From contig JAGLPO010000032.1 in the NCBI GenBank assembly GCA_023137275.1, positions 1 to 32,182 of the forward strand: 32,182 bases of DNA, read 5' to 3'. Below are positions 18,801 to 25,640 of this stretch, piece after piece. Source of the DNA: Candidatus Parcubacteria bacterium (lineage in GTDB: Bacteria > Patescibacteriota > Patescibacteriia > Patescibacteriales > UBA12075). The notes under the pieces are model-generated. The model saw only the letters and a program-made list of their open reading frames with translations, had not been told where the DNA came from and made no database searches. Position 1 is the first letter of the stretch. Each line of letters starts with the position of its first letter. A program made the position numbers and the translations under genes.

Positions 18801-21800
18801 AGGCGACCCGACTTTAGACACAACAGATGCAAATATTACTGCCGATTTTGGCGATCCGGCAATTGACAACACTAATGCTTATCAAGTAGGCACAACAAGC
18901 GGTTATATTATTACCGAGTTTGGTTCCAATACGGTTAATTTTGACTGGTTAAGCCTTAGTGATCTTTTTGGCGCGGACGGAGAATATTGTTTGCAATTAA
19001 CCGTAAATGACAGCTATAATGATCAGGCTATACCGGCGACCACTACGCTCTATATTGACGCGGCTAATCCGAGTACTCCGGGCGATTTAAGCCTGGAAAG
19101 CAAAACCATAAATAGCGTTACTCTCGTTTTTGGCGCGACATCAAGCGATTCCAACTTTAAAGAATACCGGATTTATTATAGACAGGCCGCTTCAGGTGTA
19201 ACCGAGTCAGATGAATTGCATAGTTCTTCCACTGACGAGAATCTCGGGTTTAGTAATTTTAAGGGCGCGACAACCACAACTATTTCAGATTTAATACAGA
19301 ACCAGCAATATGTTTTTAAAATTTGGGCTTATGATCAATATGGCAATAAAGCGGCTTCAATCGGCGAAATTACTACCAGACTGGTGCCTACCATATCCGG
19401 AGTGGTTTATCAAGCGGATGGGATAACACCGGACACGAATGGATATAATGTAAATTTTGTAGTTAACGGCAGTGTTGAAGAAAGCGTTAACGCGTCTGTG
19501 GTTGACGGCAGTTTTATTTTTCAGGATATTGACCCGCCGGCAACCGGCACGCCGATTTTGATATATATTAATGATGCCGGCGAACGCGGCGTAATGTATA
19601 ACCGTTTTGGCGGCGCCGGCGAGATCAATGATTTTCATGTTTACATTAACCGGGTAGTGGTCAGGCACGACGACGACGGCCCCTTGGCAGTTGCCAATAT
19701 AAATACCTATGACAAAGATCAGGACGCTTACATTCCTGTTAGGGTTACTGGAATTTCAATTGCTTTGGATAATGGTTTTGATTTTTATATTTGGCCCGGC
19801 GATACCTTTGAAGCCGGCAGCGGTGATGTTAATTTATTTAACGTGGAAATTGACGGGATTTTTACGGCTGTGGGAGAGCAGAATATCACGGTTAACGGCA
19901 ATTGGGATGCCGGCAGCGGCAACTTTGAAGCAGCCTCATCAACGGTTGAATTTACTTCTACCACGACCGGAAATTTTATCAGAACCAATGGTTCGCCATT
20001 TTACAATTTAACATTAAACGGCAGCAACGGGGAATGGACTTTTGTCGGACGCGCGTCCAGCACTGCTACGACTACGATTACAGCCGGTACCTTGATCCAC
20101 GGCGGAGATAATAATTTTGAAACTGATAGCTTGTTTATCGCAAGCAGTTCCAGTTTTATTAAAGCGACCGGCACTGGATCGCTTATTTTTGAAGATGACG
20201 GAGTTGGTTATTTTGAGGACTTAAATCAAACCCCTAATAATCTGGGCAACGTGCAGATCGGTTATTCGCCGGCCGTCACAAAATTAAATTCCGATTTTGT
20301 AGCTGACAGCTTAACAATAAATGCTGGCGACGCTTTTGACACTCGCGGCCATGAAGTAGATATTACTGATTTTATTACTGTTTACGGCACTTATAATTGT
20401 ACGGACGACAAAGAAGGGGATGGGACCATTACTACTCTCGGAACAAATTGGACCGTGGCCAGCGGAGGAATTTTTACTGCCGATACTTCAACTACTACTT
20501 TTGACGGCACCAGCACCAGCACCATAAATACCGGCGGAACTGATGCTGATCATGATTTTAATATTTTAACTTTTGCTAAGTCCTCAACCGCGACCGCCAC
20601 TCTTTCAAGTTATGATATAAGAGTTGGTAGTGATATAATTATCGGTTCTAATTCAATATTGGATGTGTCAGCCTCAAACTATGAGATCTACTTAGGCGGC
20701 AGCTGGGAAAACAGCGGTATCTTTGTGGCGCGAGCGGCCACCACCACTTTTGAAGCCAATACAACCGGTCACACCATTAACCCGGGCAGTTCAAATTTTT
20801 ATAATATTGAATTTAATAATTCATCCGGCGGGTGGAGCATTATAAATAATGCTACTACAAGCAATAAATGGCTGATCACCGCGGCTCAGTCGTTGACTGT
20901 TAATAGCGGAGTATTTATAGAAGCGCAGGGTGAATTTAAAAATTTAGTTGGCGGCGCTAATACCACCTGGACCGGCTCCACGTTGTATCTTAATAGCGGG
21001 ATAAACAATATTGTTAATACTAAGACCGGCGATAGCGATCTTTACGCGACTCTAAGAATTGGGCCGAATACGGATATTAAAATGTGGGATTCCAGTTCTA
21101 CCGTATATCATATTAATTCTTCCGGCTCTCTTTACTCTATGGACCATTCTGACACATCAGGCTCTCTCTATATTTGGGGCGATTATCATGTGGATAATAA
21201 CAACAGCGAATATTGGAGTTACGCGACTGACTTTGACGGCGATGACATTAGCGGCGCGCCCAGGCAATGCAAGGTTTATTTAGCTGATAATGCCAGCACC
21301 ACGATTGATCATGGCAGCTTGAATATTGTCGGTATTTCAACGGCTTCAACCACAATCGCAAACCAGGGCAGCGGCAATTATGGAGTTAATATTGCTTCCG
21401 GCACAGTTAGCGCCGGTTATTATGAGTTTAGAAATTTAAACAGCCAGGGATTAATAATTTCCGGCCCCACGATCGTTAGTTCGCTTAGCAATGGCGACTA
21501 TGAGATCGGAATTAATAATGGCGTCGCGCTTTCCATTGAAAACAGCGTGATAGACGAGAATCCGGAACTATCTATTGCTAATTGTTGTTTTGCCACTTCA
21601 AGCGGAATTACAGCGAGCGCGAACGTTAAATTAACCGGAACGCCGGGCAGCGCATGGCTGTTTACAGAGCATTACGGCAACTTTGCCGGTGAGCAATATG
21701 ACAGCGATCCGGGCGATCCAAGAGGATTTTTAATCTGGGATGACAGCCCGGCCTATACTCCCGAGTCCCAGGACTGGCGCTGGTTCCATGACCAGGACAG

Positions 21801-22815
21801 CTTAACCCCGGTCTCTGGCGCGGCTGCTACTAATTCAGCTCCTTTGACTATTGGCGCTAACAATGATCTTAAGCTAAGGATAACTATTAATGAAACAAAC
21901 GGATTAAGCGGAGAAAATGTTAAAATGCGGTTGCAATTTTCAACCTCTTTTGATTTTTCCGAAAATGTTTTCTACGTAGGCGAGATCGGATCCGGCACGG
22001 CCTGGACTTATGCTGACGGCGCCGGTGATGACAATAGCATAATCGCCGCGCGGATCCATGATGATGCCACTGCTAACGCGACTCACAATGAATCCGGAAT
22101 ATCATATTCAACTTATGACCATAGCGCCAATACGCCAACTGAATGGGAATTTACGATCCACAATAATAACGCGGCCACTAACACGGTTTATTATTTTCGT
22201 CCTTTTGCCGCTTATCATGAAATCTACGGCACTTCTTCCAAGGCGGTAATTTATAACGGACCGGAAGGCTACGCCAGTTTAATGGTGACTGACGCTTCTT
22301 TGTCGCTGACAGTTAATGGCGTGGTAAGCAATACTGTGATTGATAATATAACCACGGATTTTACCACCACCCCGGATCAAATAGCTTTTGGTGATCTGGC
22401 GGTTGGCTCTGAGGCAGAAGGGGCGCACAATTTTACGATCACTACCAATGCCGAGCTTGGCTATCAGTTGTTTATTTATCAGCGGCAGGATCTTATCTCT
22501 GATGTGGGCACGACAATTGATTCAATAAGCACGACCAATGCAAACCCGGGGGCATGGGCTATCTCGCCTAACCCAAGCGGCTTTGGCTATCATACTTGTG
22601 ATGACACTCTATCAAATATCGGCCTGGGACCTTCCCGTTTTTCCGCTCCGAATACTTATGCCCAATTCAATGTTTTGCCGGAAGAAATTTCTTACAGTTC
22701 AATACCGGTGGCTAATGAAAATATTGATTTTGTTTATAAGGTCCAGGCTGACAATCTGCAGGAGGCCGGCGATTACCAGACAGAAATGGTTTATGTTATT
22801 GTGCCGACATATTAG
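9856..22815 (+). CDS. Giant secreted/surface protein 2 (4319 aa): signal peptide, macroglobulin-like module, about 5 Cys-paired acidic modules, about 7 FnIII-like modules, ~107-aa beta repeats, beta-rich C-terminal half
   Basis: Signal MFEKLQQKNIFKKILIASIMFLLFFSLNVSWAAE; repeated YxIYYKxGxSGVTExDLxHSS...YVFNIWAYDEAGN, VDISIEADD...YCLRLTVND and YAIGDTMTATITV...DANAP modules; FYNLTLNGSNGEWTF-type repeats; ends ...FVYKVQADNLQEAGDYQTEMVYVIVPTY. Confidence 0.88.
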   Translation: MFEKLQQKNIFKKILIASIMFLLFFSLNVSWAAEKRQMRSGLEFGLLTDKTSFSMSEEVELDFEFKKQRYGIKRIGAWFKGLVADEYKDTGIRSRLVDQEGEVEIEYNKKGEFKVKLSDTSKLRPGKYELEIIIQDESLTNGKEIIFTQDFTWGVLAYNSNKSIYKPGEDAYLQFAVLDDNGDTLCNADLEVIIDEPGWGKKVLSTKDGSIIRNPECGPNNVIDKPDYFANYQADDIGEYKLTITALIDNGKRQINDKFEVRKNALFEIERVGPTRIYPVADYSMKILVKANEDWQGDLIESVPNEFEVKTADSRQQTAEIKEENGYKKIIWKNVQMKAGETIELNYEFDAPDVSPEFYLLGPLELVNNSKFKIRNSKFSEARQWQIAADALNVFEATGGYGFGWTNPERAWDRSNDNYAIRDIPRKSADDSANYLYATSSDAIAQNGVITLVEIGVEGIVEDITDNSVFVAPVFNGFSTGTPKEISGTRLGGADDNSTDYENITGDLAGPGANSWTWEDVENLDIMVYGYNMDTGQDRQIYIDQIRIQVTYNEPPTGTGLSVVPKTDGSGAVDIEITADDPEDDDSRIKVEYAAGTDCSSLSLSTINSSVSADYGTAPDVDNNYPYQIGTTSAWVLTNAGANTVYFDWLSKSDAPTADGTYCVQVTVNDNLQDQLVVATTTITLDNVAPQITNVVVLDQMYAIGDTMTATITVVSDTDTYTLATTSFNYATSASINLIKINNTTYTIDHTITTGDTDRSTGTIPFWVQLRDSYGNANTEYIGNLTNGSIDANAPSISSVITQDLMYAIGDTLTATITVTADTDIFQLEPSSINKATSSTGNFTKINNTTYTLTYNIQSGHTDRATGTIPYWLALMDNYGNINTPFTGSLSNGSMDANEPVIQAVYITNGIYKIGSDIDIIIDTTESGLRLGITTINGQATHSFIDNTDTTYGTVYTISEGDADQTSGNIPISVIMRDAHGNNSAAKNLAETNNASVDANKPNITAIEIPDLIYKVGDTLTATITVISDINEYSLGTSSINQATGSTGNLIKINNTTYTLDYTINEGDTDRPAGTIPVSIMLKDQVLQYNDPASTTVSVNTASIDANSPVIKAVSFIPSLGVLKVGDKATSTLTATNSEAGLFVVTATINGKDASSTFNDIGGGDYELVYTVAENDTDHPDNDDLPVYYVLRDAAGNESAAYATADPDNRPGVDGHKPIISDVYFNITSGVLKINDIATATIVSDGTGYNTGTITINGVDVSSTLAASSTNNYTVTYTVEEGHTDILDANDLPISISLIDNAGNESVAYETADPDNRPGVDGHKPIISDVYFNITSGWLKVGDTATATIVSGGTLYSAGTITINNVDVSSSLAAATGNNYTVAYIVSEGDMDVNDSADLPINISLLDTAGNQSDAYITPDAAGRPGVDGHTPTVPGNLSFIGHNNDSIIIQFGAVSSDTYFEEYKIFYKQGSSGVTENDLVHASNTDQNLGEEDFDGYSTTTISGLDLGTDYVFNIWVYDIAGNATSAAVELTAGTNYAPGNPAALTQLKSDGSTSVSNGQWTNEDSIRLQASVNDTETDSTITFYFEIATSTDAFNNSTTSPCAFDAGWDVCGSKVWATSSAAGDYSVSPFIAYASSSALYDSVVGYKWQVMACDEYNACSAWVDAGSDPNFKVDNTVPGTPSNLSEESKTSTEITLDLGTGVIEANFQEYIIYYKQGASGVTESDLQHSSSSDENLADRLFDGESTTTVENLSAGIQYVFNIWAYDEAGNKAQATEVSITTNSANNKPTGIINSATQKIDGTGRVDISIEADDQDNDDTLRALIEYEAGSSCTFSPGAKATIDTNNISVDNLPAPNVDNNASYQVGTTSAWILTSPGSNTVNFDWKSAVDEGAADNTYCLRLTVNDGTYNQSVLATTTLTLDNVNPTAPGQLTTYSTSTYSAIINFGAGSIDTNFDHYEMYYKVGTGGVTVNNIEHIDSNLDTQNYGGAGDTTISGLSAGVTYTVNIWAFDDYGNRATSTEITFTTNQIPNNPATLKQTRTDGATLITNSDWTNESSVHLSASVNDDDAGETITVYFEIASTTDAFTNSTSSACAAGASWSSCSSRVWQVVSSLGDYSATPFIATITPLNIPNEYTGLKWQVIACDSENVCSEWVDAGADPNIKIDTKSPSEPGQLSLNSYDYNSITLDFDSASIEDNFLEYIIYYKLGTSGVSESNMPHSSSTDINLDSQNYGGAGNNTIISGLVEGQDYVFNIYAYDEAGNTAGAIAEYTHSTNNRPTGSFVTTSTKLDGGGGVDISFIVDDADDDDCQARLEYSTSTDCSSFYALDPAIDELDVNATSTYGDPTVENDNEYQVGNASDWITTGSGVNTVYIDWLSELDEVNATGTYCLRLTVNDTRDDQAIFATTTVYIDNEEPSQPGDLALLSRTINSVILQFGTTSADSNFDRYKIFYQDGAIVDEDDIEHNDANLLEQNFDGAATTSINGLDPDTQYTFNIYAYDDYGNAVAAIPLTEKTNALPTGQFNSAAQKINGSGVVDISIEVYDVNGDLAQAKLEYEAGSTCEFLSSDPLYLDSNPANISADHGTPEIDNGSEYQVGSSSRIITSSGSNTINFDWLSKQDVPAANGEYCLRLTVFDGADIQTTLATTTLVVDNTVPDAPGDLTVESVTGLTVTLIFGANGADDYFNEYKIFYKQDTVGVTENDNEFNKNNDVSLGDENYLTNGSTTVSGLIQDTDYVFNIWIYDDYGNVASATNEISTTTASIQSATWREDEDTPVPASSTPPSEFENIRIRIAIANSGDWAASNTKYNLEYGVKNGTCAAAASWTTVLTNATTEHFEMTESIYFDDRASTTEQLINAEEYTFVAGYLLEDPSNQTGLISLSSNRYTEVEYNIAGTANVSNSATYCFRITADGEALDEYSEYAELMMAPPPDGDFNSATLRTDGSGIVDISIEVSDSTGDPSKAKLEYATGTSCVFSPSGDPTLDTTDANITADFGDPAIDNTNAYQVGTTSGYIITEFGSNTVNFDWLSLSDLFGADGEYCLQLTVNDSYNDQAIPATTTLYIDAANPSTPGDLSLESKTINSVTLVFGATSSDSNFKEYRIYYRQAASGVTESDELHSSSTDENLGFSNFKGATTTTISDLIQNQQYVFKIWAYDQYGNKAASIGEITTRLVPTISGVVYQADGITPDTNGYNVNFVVNGSVEESVNASVVDGSFIFQDIDPPATGTPILIYINDAGERGVMYNRFGGAGEINDFHVYINRVVVRHDDDGPLAVANINTYDKDQDAYIPVRVTGISIALDNGFDFYIWPGDTFEAGSGDVNLFNVEIDGIFTAVGEQNITVNGNWDAGSGNFEAASSTVEFTSTTTGNFIRTNGSPFYNLTLNGSNGEWTFVGRASSTATTTITAGTLIHGGDNNFETDSLFIASSSSFIKATGTGSLIFEDDGVGYFEDLNQTPNNLGNVQIGYSPAVTKLNSDFVADSLTINAGDAFDTRGHEVDITDFITVYGTYNCTDDKEGDGTITTLGTNWTVASGGIFTADTSTTTFDGTSTSTINTGGTDADHDFNILTFAKSSTATATLSSYDIRVGSDIIIGSNSILDVSASNYEIYLGGSWENSGIFVARAATTTFEANTTGHTINPGSSNFYNIEFNNSSGGWSIINNATTSNKWLITAAQSLTVNSGVFIEAQGEFKNLVGGANTTWTGSTLYLNSGINNIVNTKTGDSDLYATLRIGPNTDIKMWDSSSTVYHINSSGSLYSMDHSDTSGSLYIWGDYHVDNNNSEYWSYATDFDGDDISGAPRQCKVYLADNASTTIDHGSLNIVGISTASTTIANQGSGNYGVNIASGTVSAGYYEFRNLNSQGLIISGPTIVSSLSNGDYEIGINNGVALSIENSVIDENPELSIANCCFATSSGITASANVKLTGTPGSAWLFTEHYGNFAGEQYDSDPGDPRGFLIWDDSPAYTPESQDWRWFHDQDSLTPVSGAAATNSAPLTIGANNDLKLRITINETNGLSGENVKMRLQFSTSFDFSENVFYVGEIGSGTAWTYADGAGDDNSIIAARIHDDATANATHNESGISYSTYDHSANTPTEWEFTIHNNNAATNTVYYFRPFAAYHEIYGTSSKAVIYNGPEGYASLMVTDASLSLTVNGVVSNTVIDNITTDFTTTPDQIAFGDLAVGSEAEGAHNFTITTNAELGYQLFIYQRQDLISDVGTTIDSISTTNANPGAWAISPNPSGFGYHTCDDTLSNIGLGPSRFSAPNTYAQFNVLPEEISYSSIPVANENIDFVYKVQADNLQEAGDYQTEMVYVIVPTY
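10785..10813. repeat. Heptanucleotide microsatellite (GACAGCA)4
   Basis: gacagcagacagcagacagcagacagcag within the 4319-aa ORF; encodes ADSRQQTA. Confidence 0.92.
10962..10994. repeat. Heptanucleotide microsatellite (TTCAAAA)~4.7 with one variant unit
   Basis: ttcaaaa ttcaaaa ttcgaaa ttcaaaa ttcag within the same ORF; encodes NSKFKIRNSKFSE. Confidence 0.92.
13504..13545 (+). repeat. 42-nt exact intragenic repeat, copy 1
   Basis: aagccaataatttcagatgtatattttaacatcacctccggc; also at 13825-13866, 321 nt (107 codons) downstream. Confidence 0.9.
13825..13866 (+). repeat. 42-nt exact intragenic repeat, copy 2
   Basis: Identical to 13504-13545; similarity extends upstream through gctgacccggacaaccgccc. 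Confidence 0.9.
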
Positions 22816-22833
22816 AAACTGTATAAAAAGCAA

Positions 22834-22858
22834 AAATCTCGCCAGTAAAGCGAGATTT
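22834..22858. terminator. AAATCTCGC-loop-GCGAGATTT hairpin downstream of giant gene 2 (terminator or REP-like)
   Basis: Perfect 9-bp stem, loop cagtaaa; followed by gcgaaaat (compare gctaaaat after 3347-3367). Confidence 0.6.
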
Positions 22859-22946
22859 GCGAAAATCAGACCCGCGTCCGCGGGCGTAAGCACGGGGAAC
22901 TTCTTGGAAGAAATAAAAAATTAGAATTGCCCTTGCCCGAAATCCC

Positions 22947-23954
22947 TTATTTTTTATTTTCAATAAGTTTTATTATGTTATCAAAATCAGAAACATAGTT
23001 TTTATCCTGCTCCACTCGAAACTTTTTATATTCACTTTCTGCTTTTAATTTTGCCTCAAGCATGGAAACTTTTCCCTTGTTTTTTAAAATCGGATAATCG
23101 GATAATTCTAAAAATTGTTGTAAATATTTATCCCAATTTTTCATATTCATCACCTGTCTATTTTTTGCTTTGTTTTCTGCAATATCAAGATATGAGGTCA
23201 CTATCCTGTTTAGCAAGTCAATATGCTCTTCGTTTAGATAATTTTTAGCAATAGAAACATCTGATTTTAAAATCTTTCCTTTCGGAGCATTTTTCCAAGT
23301 TTTCAGTCCCATATATATCTTTTTAACATCGGCCTCCTTGTAAATGATTTCTGCGGCTGTTTTTCCTATGATTGCCCAGTGGAGTTTATTTTGCACAGTA
23401 GCAAAAAAGTGTTTGGTGATTTCCGATCGCGAGTCATAATCAGCCGAGAGAGCATATATATCGGTAATTTTTTGATATATTCTTCTTTCACTCAAACGAA
23501 TTTCACGAATTCTTTCAAGCATTTCATCAAAGTAATCTTTACCAAAGTGTTTTATTTGCTTAAGCCTCTCATCATCCATAGCAAAACCTTTAATAATGTA
23601 CTCATGTAAAATTTCAGTTGCCCATTTTCTAAACTCAGTAGCTCTGTGAGAATTAACACGATAACCAACAGCTACAATCGCTTTTAAATTAAAATATTTC
23701 ATTTTGTAATTTTTACCATCTTCGGCAGTTGTTTCCAAAATGGAAACAACTAAACTTTCCTTTAATTCTCCAGCTTCAAAAACATTTTTTAAGTGTTTTG
23801 ATATAGCGGGAACATTTACCTCAAAAAGTTCAGCCATCAATTTTTGGGTAAGCCAAAGTGTTTCATTTTGAAATAAAACATCAATATTCACTTTTCCTTT
23901 ACCAGTCTGGAAAATTACAAAATTATTAAATTTTTGTAACTCATTTTTTGTCAT
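22947..23954 (-). CDS. rhuM: RhuM family protein
   Basis: IDVLFQNETLWLTQKLMAELFEVNVPAISKHLKNVFEAGEL...YNLKAIVAVGYRVNSHRATEFRKWATEILHEYIIKGFAMDDERLK (sequence reads YFNLKAIVAVGYRVNS): typical virulence RhuM family signature. Confidence 0.9.
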   Translation of the reverse strand: MTKNELQKFNNFVIFQTGKGKVNIDVLFQNETLWLTQKLMAELFEVNVPAISKHLKNVFEAGELKESLVVSILETTAEDGKNYKMKYFNLKAIVAVGYRVNSHRATEFRKWATEILHEYIIKGFAMDDERLKQIKHFGKDYFDEMLERIREIRLSERRIYQKITDIYALSADYDSRSEITKHFFATVQNKLHWAIIGKTAAEIIYKEADVKKIYMGLKTWKNAPKGKILKSDVSIAKNYLNEEHIDLLNRIVTSYLDIAENKAKNRQVMNMKNWDKYLQQFLELSDYPILKNKGKVSMLEAKLKAESEYKKFRVEQDKNYVSDFDNIIKLIENKK

Positions 23955-23961
23955 ATTAATT

Positions 23962-24666
23962 TTATAAATCTAAATATTTTAAAAAGGTTTTATGATTTTC
24001 TTTTTTGGAAAAATTATTTTTGGTTAAAACGGGATTTCTGTTGGCTCTTAATGTAGCATATGGGATATTTTTTAATTCCGGAATTGCTTTATTGCTTAAC
24101 CATTCATTCTGCGCCCTCATCATAATAATTAATTTGTTTGGTTTTGCGATAAAATCTTTCACCAAAGCGAAAGTATATTCTTGTGATTTTAATATGCCAT
24201 TTATTGCGCGATATCTTTTTGAGTGATATGGAAAATACTGCGCGCAACAAATTTTATTTGCCAATTTTTTGTAATCAGATTTTTCTTTAAGAACCGTAGA
24301 AAATATTTTTACCCAGTATCTAAAACCACCAGTCAGTATGTATTCAGGATTTAGCCAGTAAAAAGGAAATTCCATCTTTTCATGCCTTAAACTTTTAAAA
24401 ATGTCTTTTTCCAAATTTTTATAAATTTTAAACTCAAAATCTTCGCTTGGATTCAAACCGGGAAAAATCTCTGAGCCAGGATTTAATTGAAGTAATAAAA
24501 TTTTTGCATTTTGAAAATCCCCAGCATATGGCGTGGGTGGATTATTGTATCTAATTTTATCATCTTTATTGCGGTTTTTATTATGCTTATCAATAATTGC
24601 TTTATCAACATCTAAAATATATTCATTGTTTTCAGTATTAATTTTTTCCCAAGGATTAATTATCAT
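23962..24666 (-). CDS. Conserved hypothetical, possibly uracil-DNA-glycosylase-superfamily-like fold
   Basis: PTPYAGDFQNAKILLLQLNPGSE resembles the UDG-family (V/L)LL(x)xNPG motif; 7-nt gap to rhuM suggests an operon. Fold assignment is tentative. Confidence 0.7.
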   Translation of the reverse strand: MIINPWEKINTENNEYILDVDKAIIDKHNKNRNKDDKIRYNNPPTPYAGDFQNAKILLLQLNPGSEIFPGLNPSEDFEFKIYKNLEKDIFKSLRHEKMEFPFYWLNPEYILTGGFRYWVKIFSTVLKEKSDYKKLANKICCAQYFPYHSKRYRAINGILKSQEYTFALVKDFIAKPNKLIIMMRAQNEWLSNKAIPELKNIPYATLRANRNPVLTKNNFSKKENHKTFLKYLDL

Positions 24667-24667
24667 A

Positions 24668-24720
24668 ATCGTTTTCGTAGCGACAGTTGAGAAAACACCT
24701 TATTTCCCCTTTTAAATAAA
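24668..24720 (-). promoter_or_regulatory. Conserved upstream element, copy 1 (5' of UDG-like gene)
   Basis: ATCGTTTTCGtAGCGAcagttgAGAAAACaCCTTATtTCCCCTTTtAAATAAA; near-identical element at 29920-29972. GTTTTC/GAAAAC arms conserved, loop diverged. Confidence 0.7.
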
Positions 24721-24792
24721 TAAAAAATCAAATTTTCGTCGTGTTAAAATCACTAAATATTAAAACCTCCACTAAGATAAAAAATTTATTTC

Positions 24793-24889
24793 GTACAACG
24801 TTGAGTATATCTGAAGTTTTCTTGAGCTAGCGAAAGAAAATTTGGGAGAGGGGCGAGCCGAGTCCCGAACCAGATATACTTTGTTAGGC
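24793..24889 (-). other. attC-like recombination site 1
   Basis: GTACAAC...AGTATATCTG (24804-24813) ... CAGATATACT (24871-24880) tt GTTAGGC (24883-24889); 97 nt. On the minus strand R''=GCCTAAC and R'=GTTGTAC. Confidence 0.6.
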
Positions 24890-24897
24890 GAGGGTTT

Positions 24898-24932
24898 ATT
24901 TTGACTTCATTATTATTTATTAAGGTCAAAAT
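24898..24932 (-). terminator. Hairpin 3' of 4-TM gene
   Basis: ATTTTGACTT ... AAGGTCAAAAT. Confidence 0.4.
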
Positions 24933-24956
24933 AAAAGCGCAGCGTCCCCTTGAGTT

Positions 24957-25391
24957 TTACTTAAAATTTTTGCTGGCTTTTTGTTGGTTATGACTTTGAA
25001 TAATAGAATAAAAACCTTTTAGAACAATTCCCGCTAATCCACCAATAAAATTTACAAATGAAAAAACTAACGAAAAAATTAGATATTCTTTTGGGTTATA
25101 TAATGGCCAAAATGGGAAATCTGCGTCGTAGATAAAAACTGAAAAAAGATACATTCTGGTAAATATCAATAACGAAGTGGAAAAACCAAAAATCAAAGCG
25201 CCGATAAACAGCTTGTCTAAAAATTTATAGCTGATTTTCTCTTTTTGGACAAAAACAATTATCAATCCTGCCAAAAGTGGAAAAGGTAGAAATGGCCAAT
25301 CCATTTCGAATATCCAAAAACCAGCGATAACGGATATTACGGCGGATATTACGGCAACTATGATTATTTTTTGTAATTTTTTTATGTACAT
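24957..25391 (-). CDS. Small integral membrane protein (about 4 TM)
   Basis: 144-aa ORF with four hydrophobic segments (IIIVAVISAVISVIAGFWIF; FLPFPLLAGLIIVFV; LFIGALIFGFSTSLLIF; YLIFSLVFSFVNFIGGLAGIVL). Family not recognised. Confidence 0.75.
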   Translation of the reverse strand: MYIKKLQKIIIVAVISAVISVIAGFWIFEMDWPFLPFPLLAGLIIVFVQKEKISYKFLDKLFIGALIFGFSTSLLIFTRMYLFSVFIYDADFPFWPLYNPKEYLIFSLVFSFVNFIGGLAGIVLKGFYSIIQSHNQQKASKNFK

Positions 25392-25431
25392 AGTTTTTTA
25401 TCTATTAAGCAAAAATTTTAAGTAAAATTTC

Positions 25432-25571
25432 GCCTAACATATGCGTATATCTGATGTTCCACTGGAGCATTGTGATAAAATTACGAGCGGTAGCGAGTTA
25501 TCACAATGCGTAAGGGGAATTTGGGTGGAGGCTTTTGTATAAAAGCCGTAACCAGATATACGCTGTTAGCT
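25432..25571 (-). other. attC-like recombination site 2
   Basis: GCCTAAC a-tat GCGTATATCTG (25443-25453) ... CAGATATACGC (25553-25563) t GTTAGCT (25565-25571); 140 nt, 17 paired outer bases with 3-nt bulge. Inner stems GCATTGTGATAA/TTATCACAATGC (25467-25478 / 25498-25509) and GGCTTTT/AAAAGCC (25530-25536 / 25541-25547). Confidence 0.65.
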
Positions 25572-25640
25572 GATGTATTTCTTTTCTTTTGTTTTCTGAT
25601 AAGAAAACTTGTTTTAAATAATTTTCAAATTTCTTTTTCT

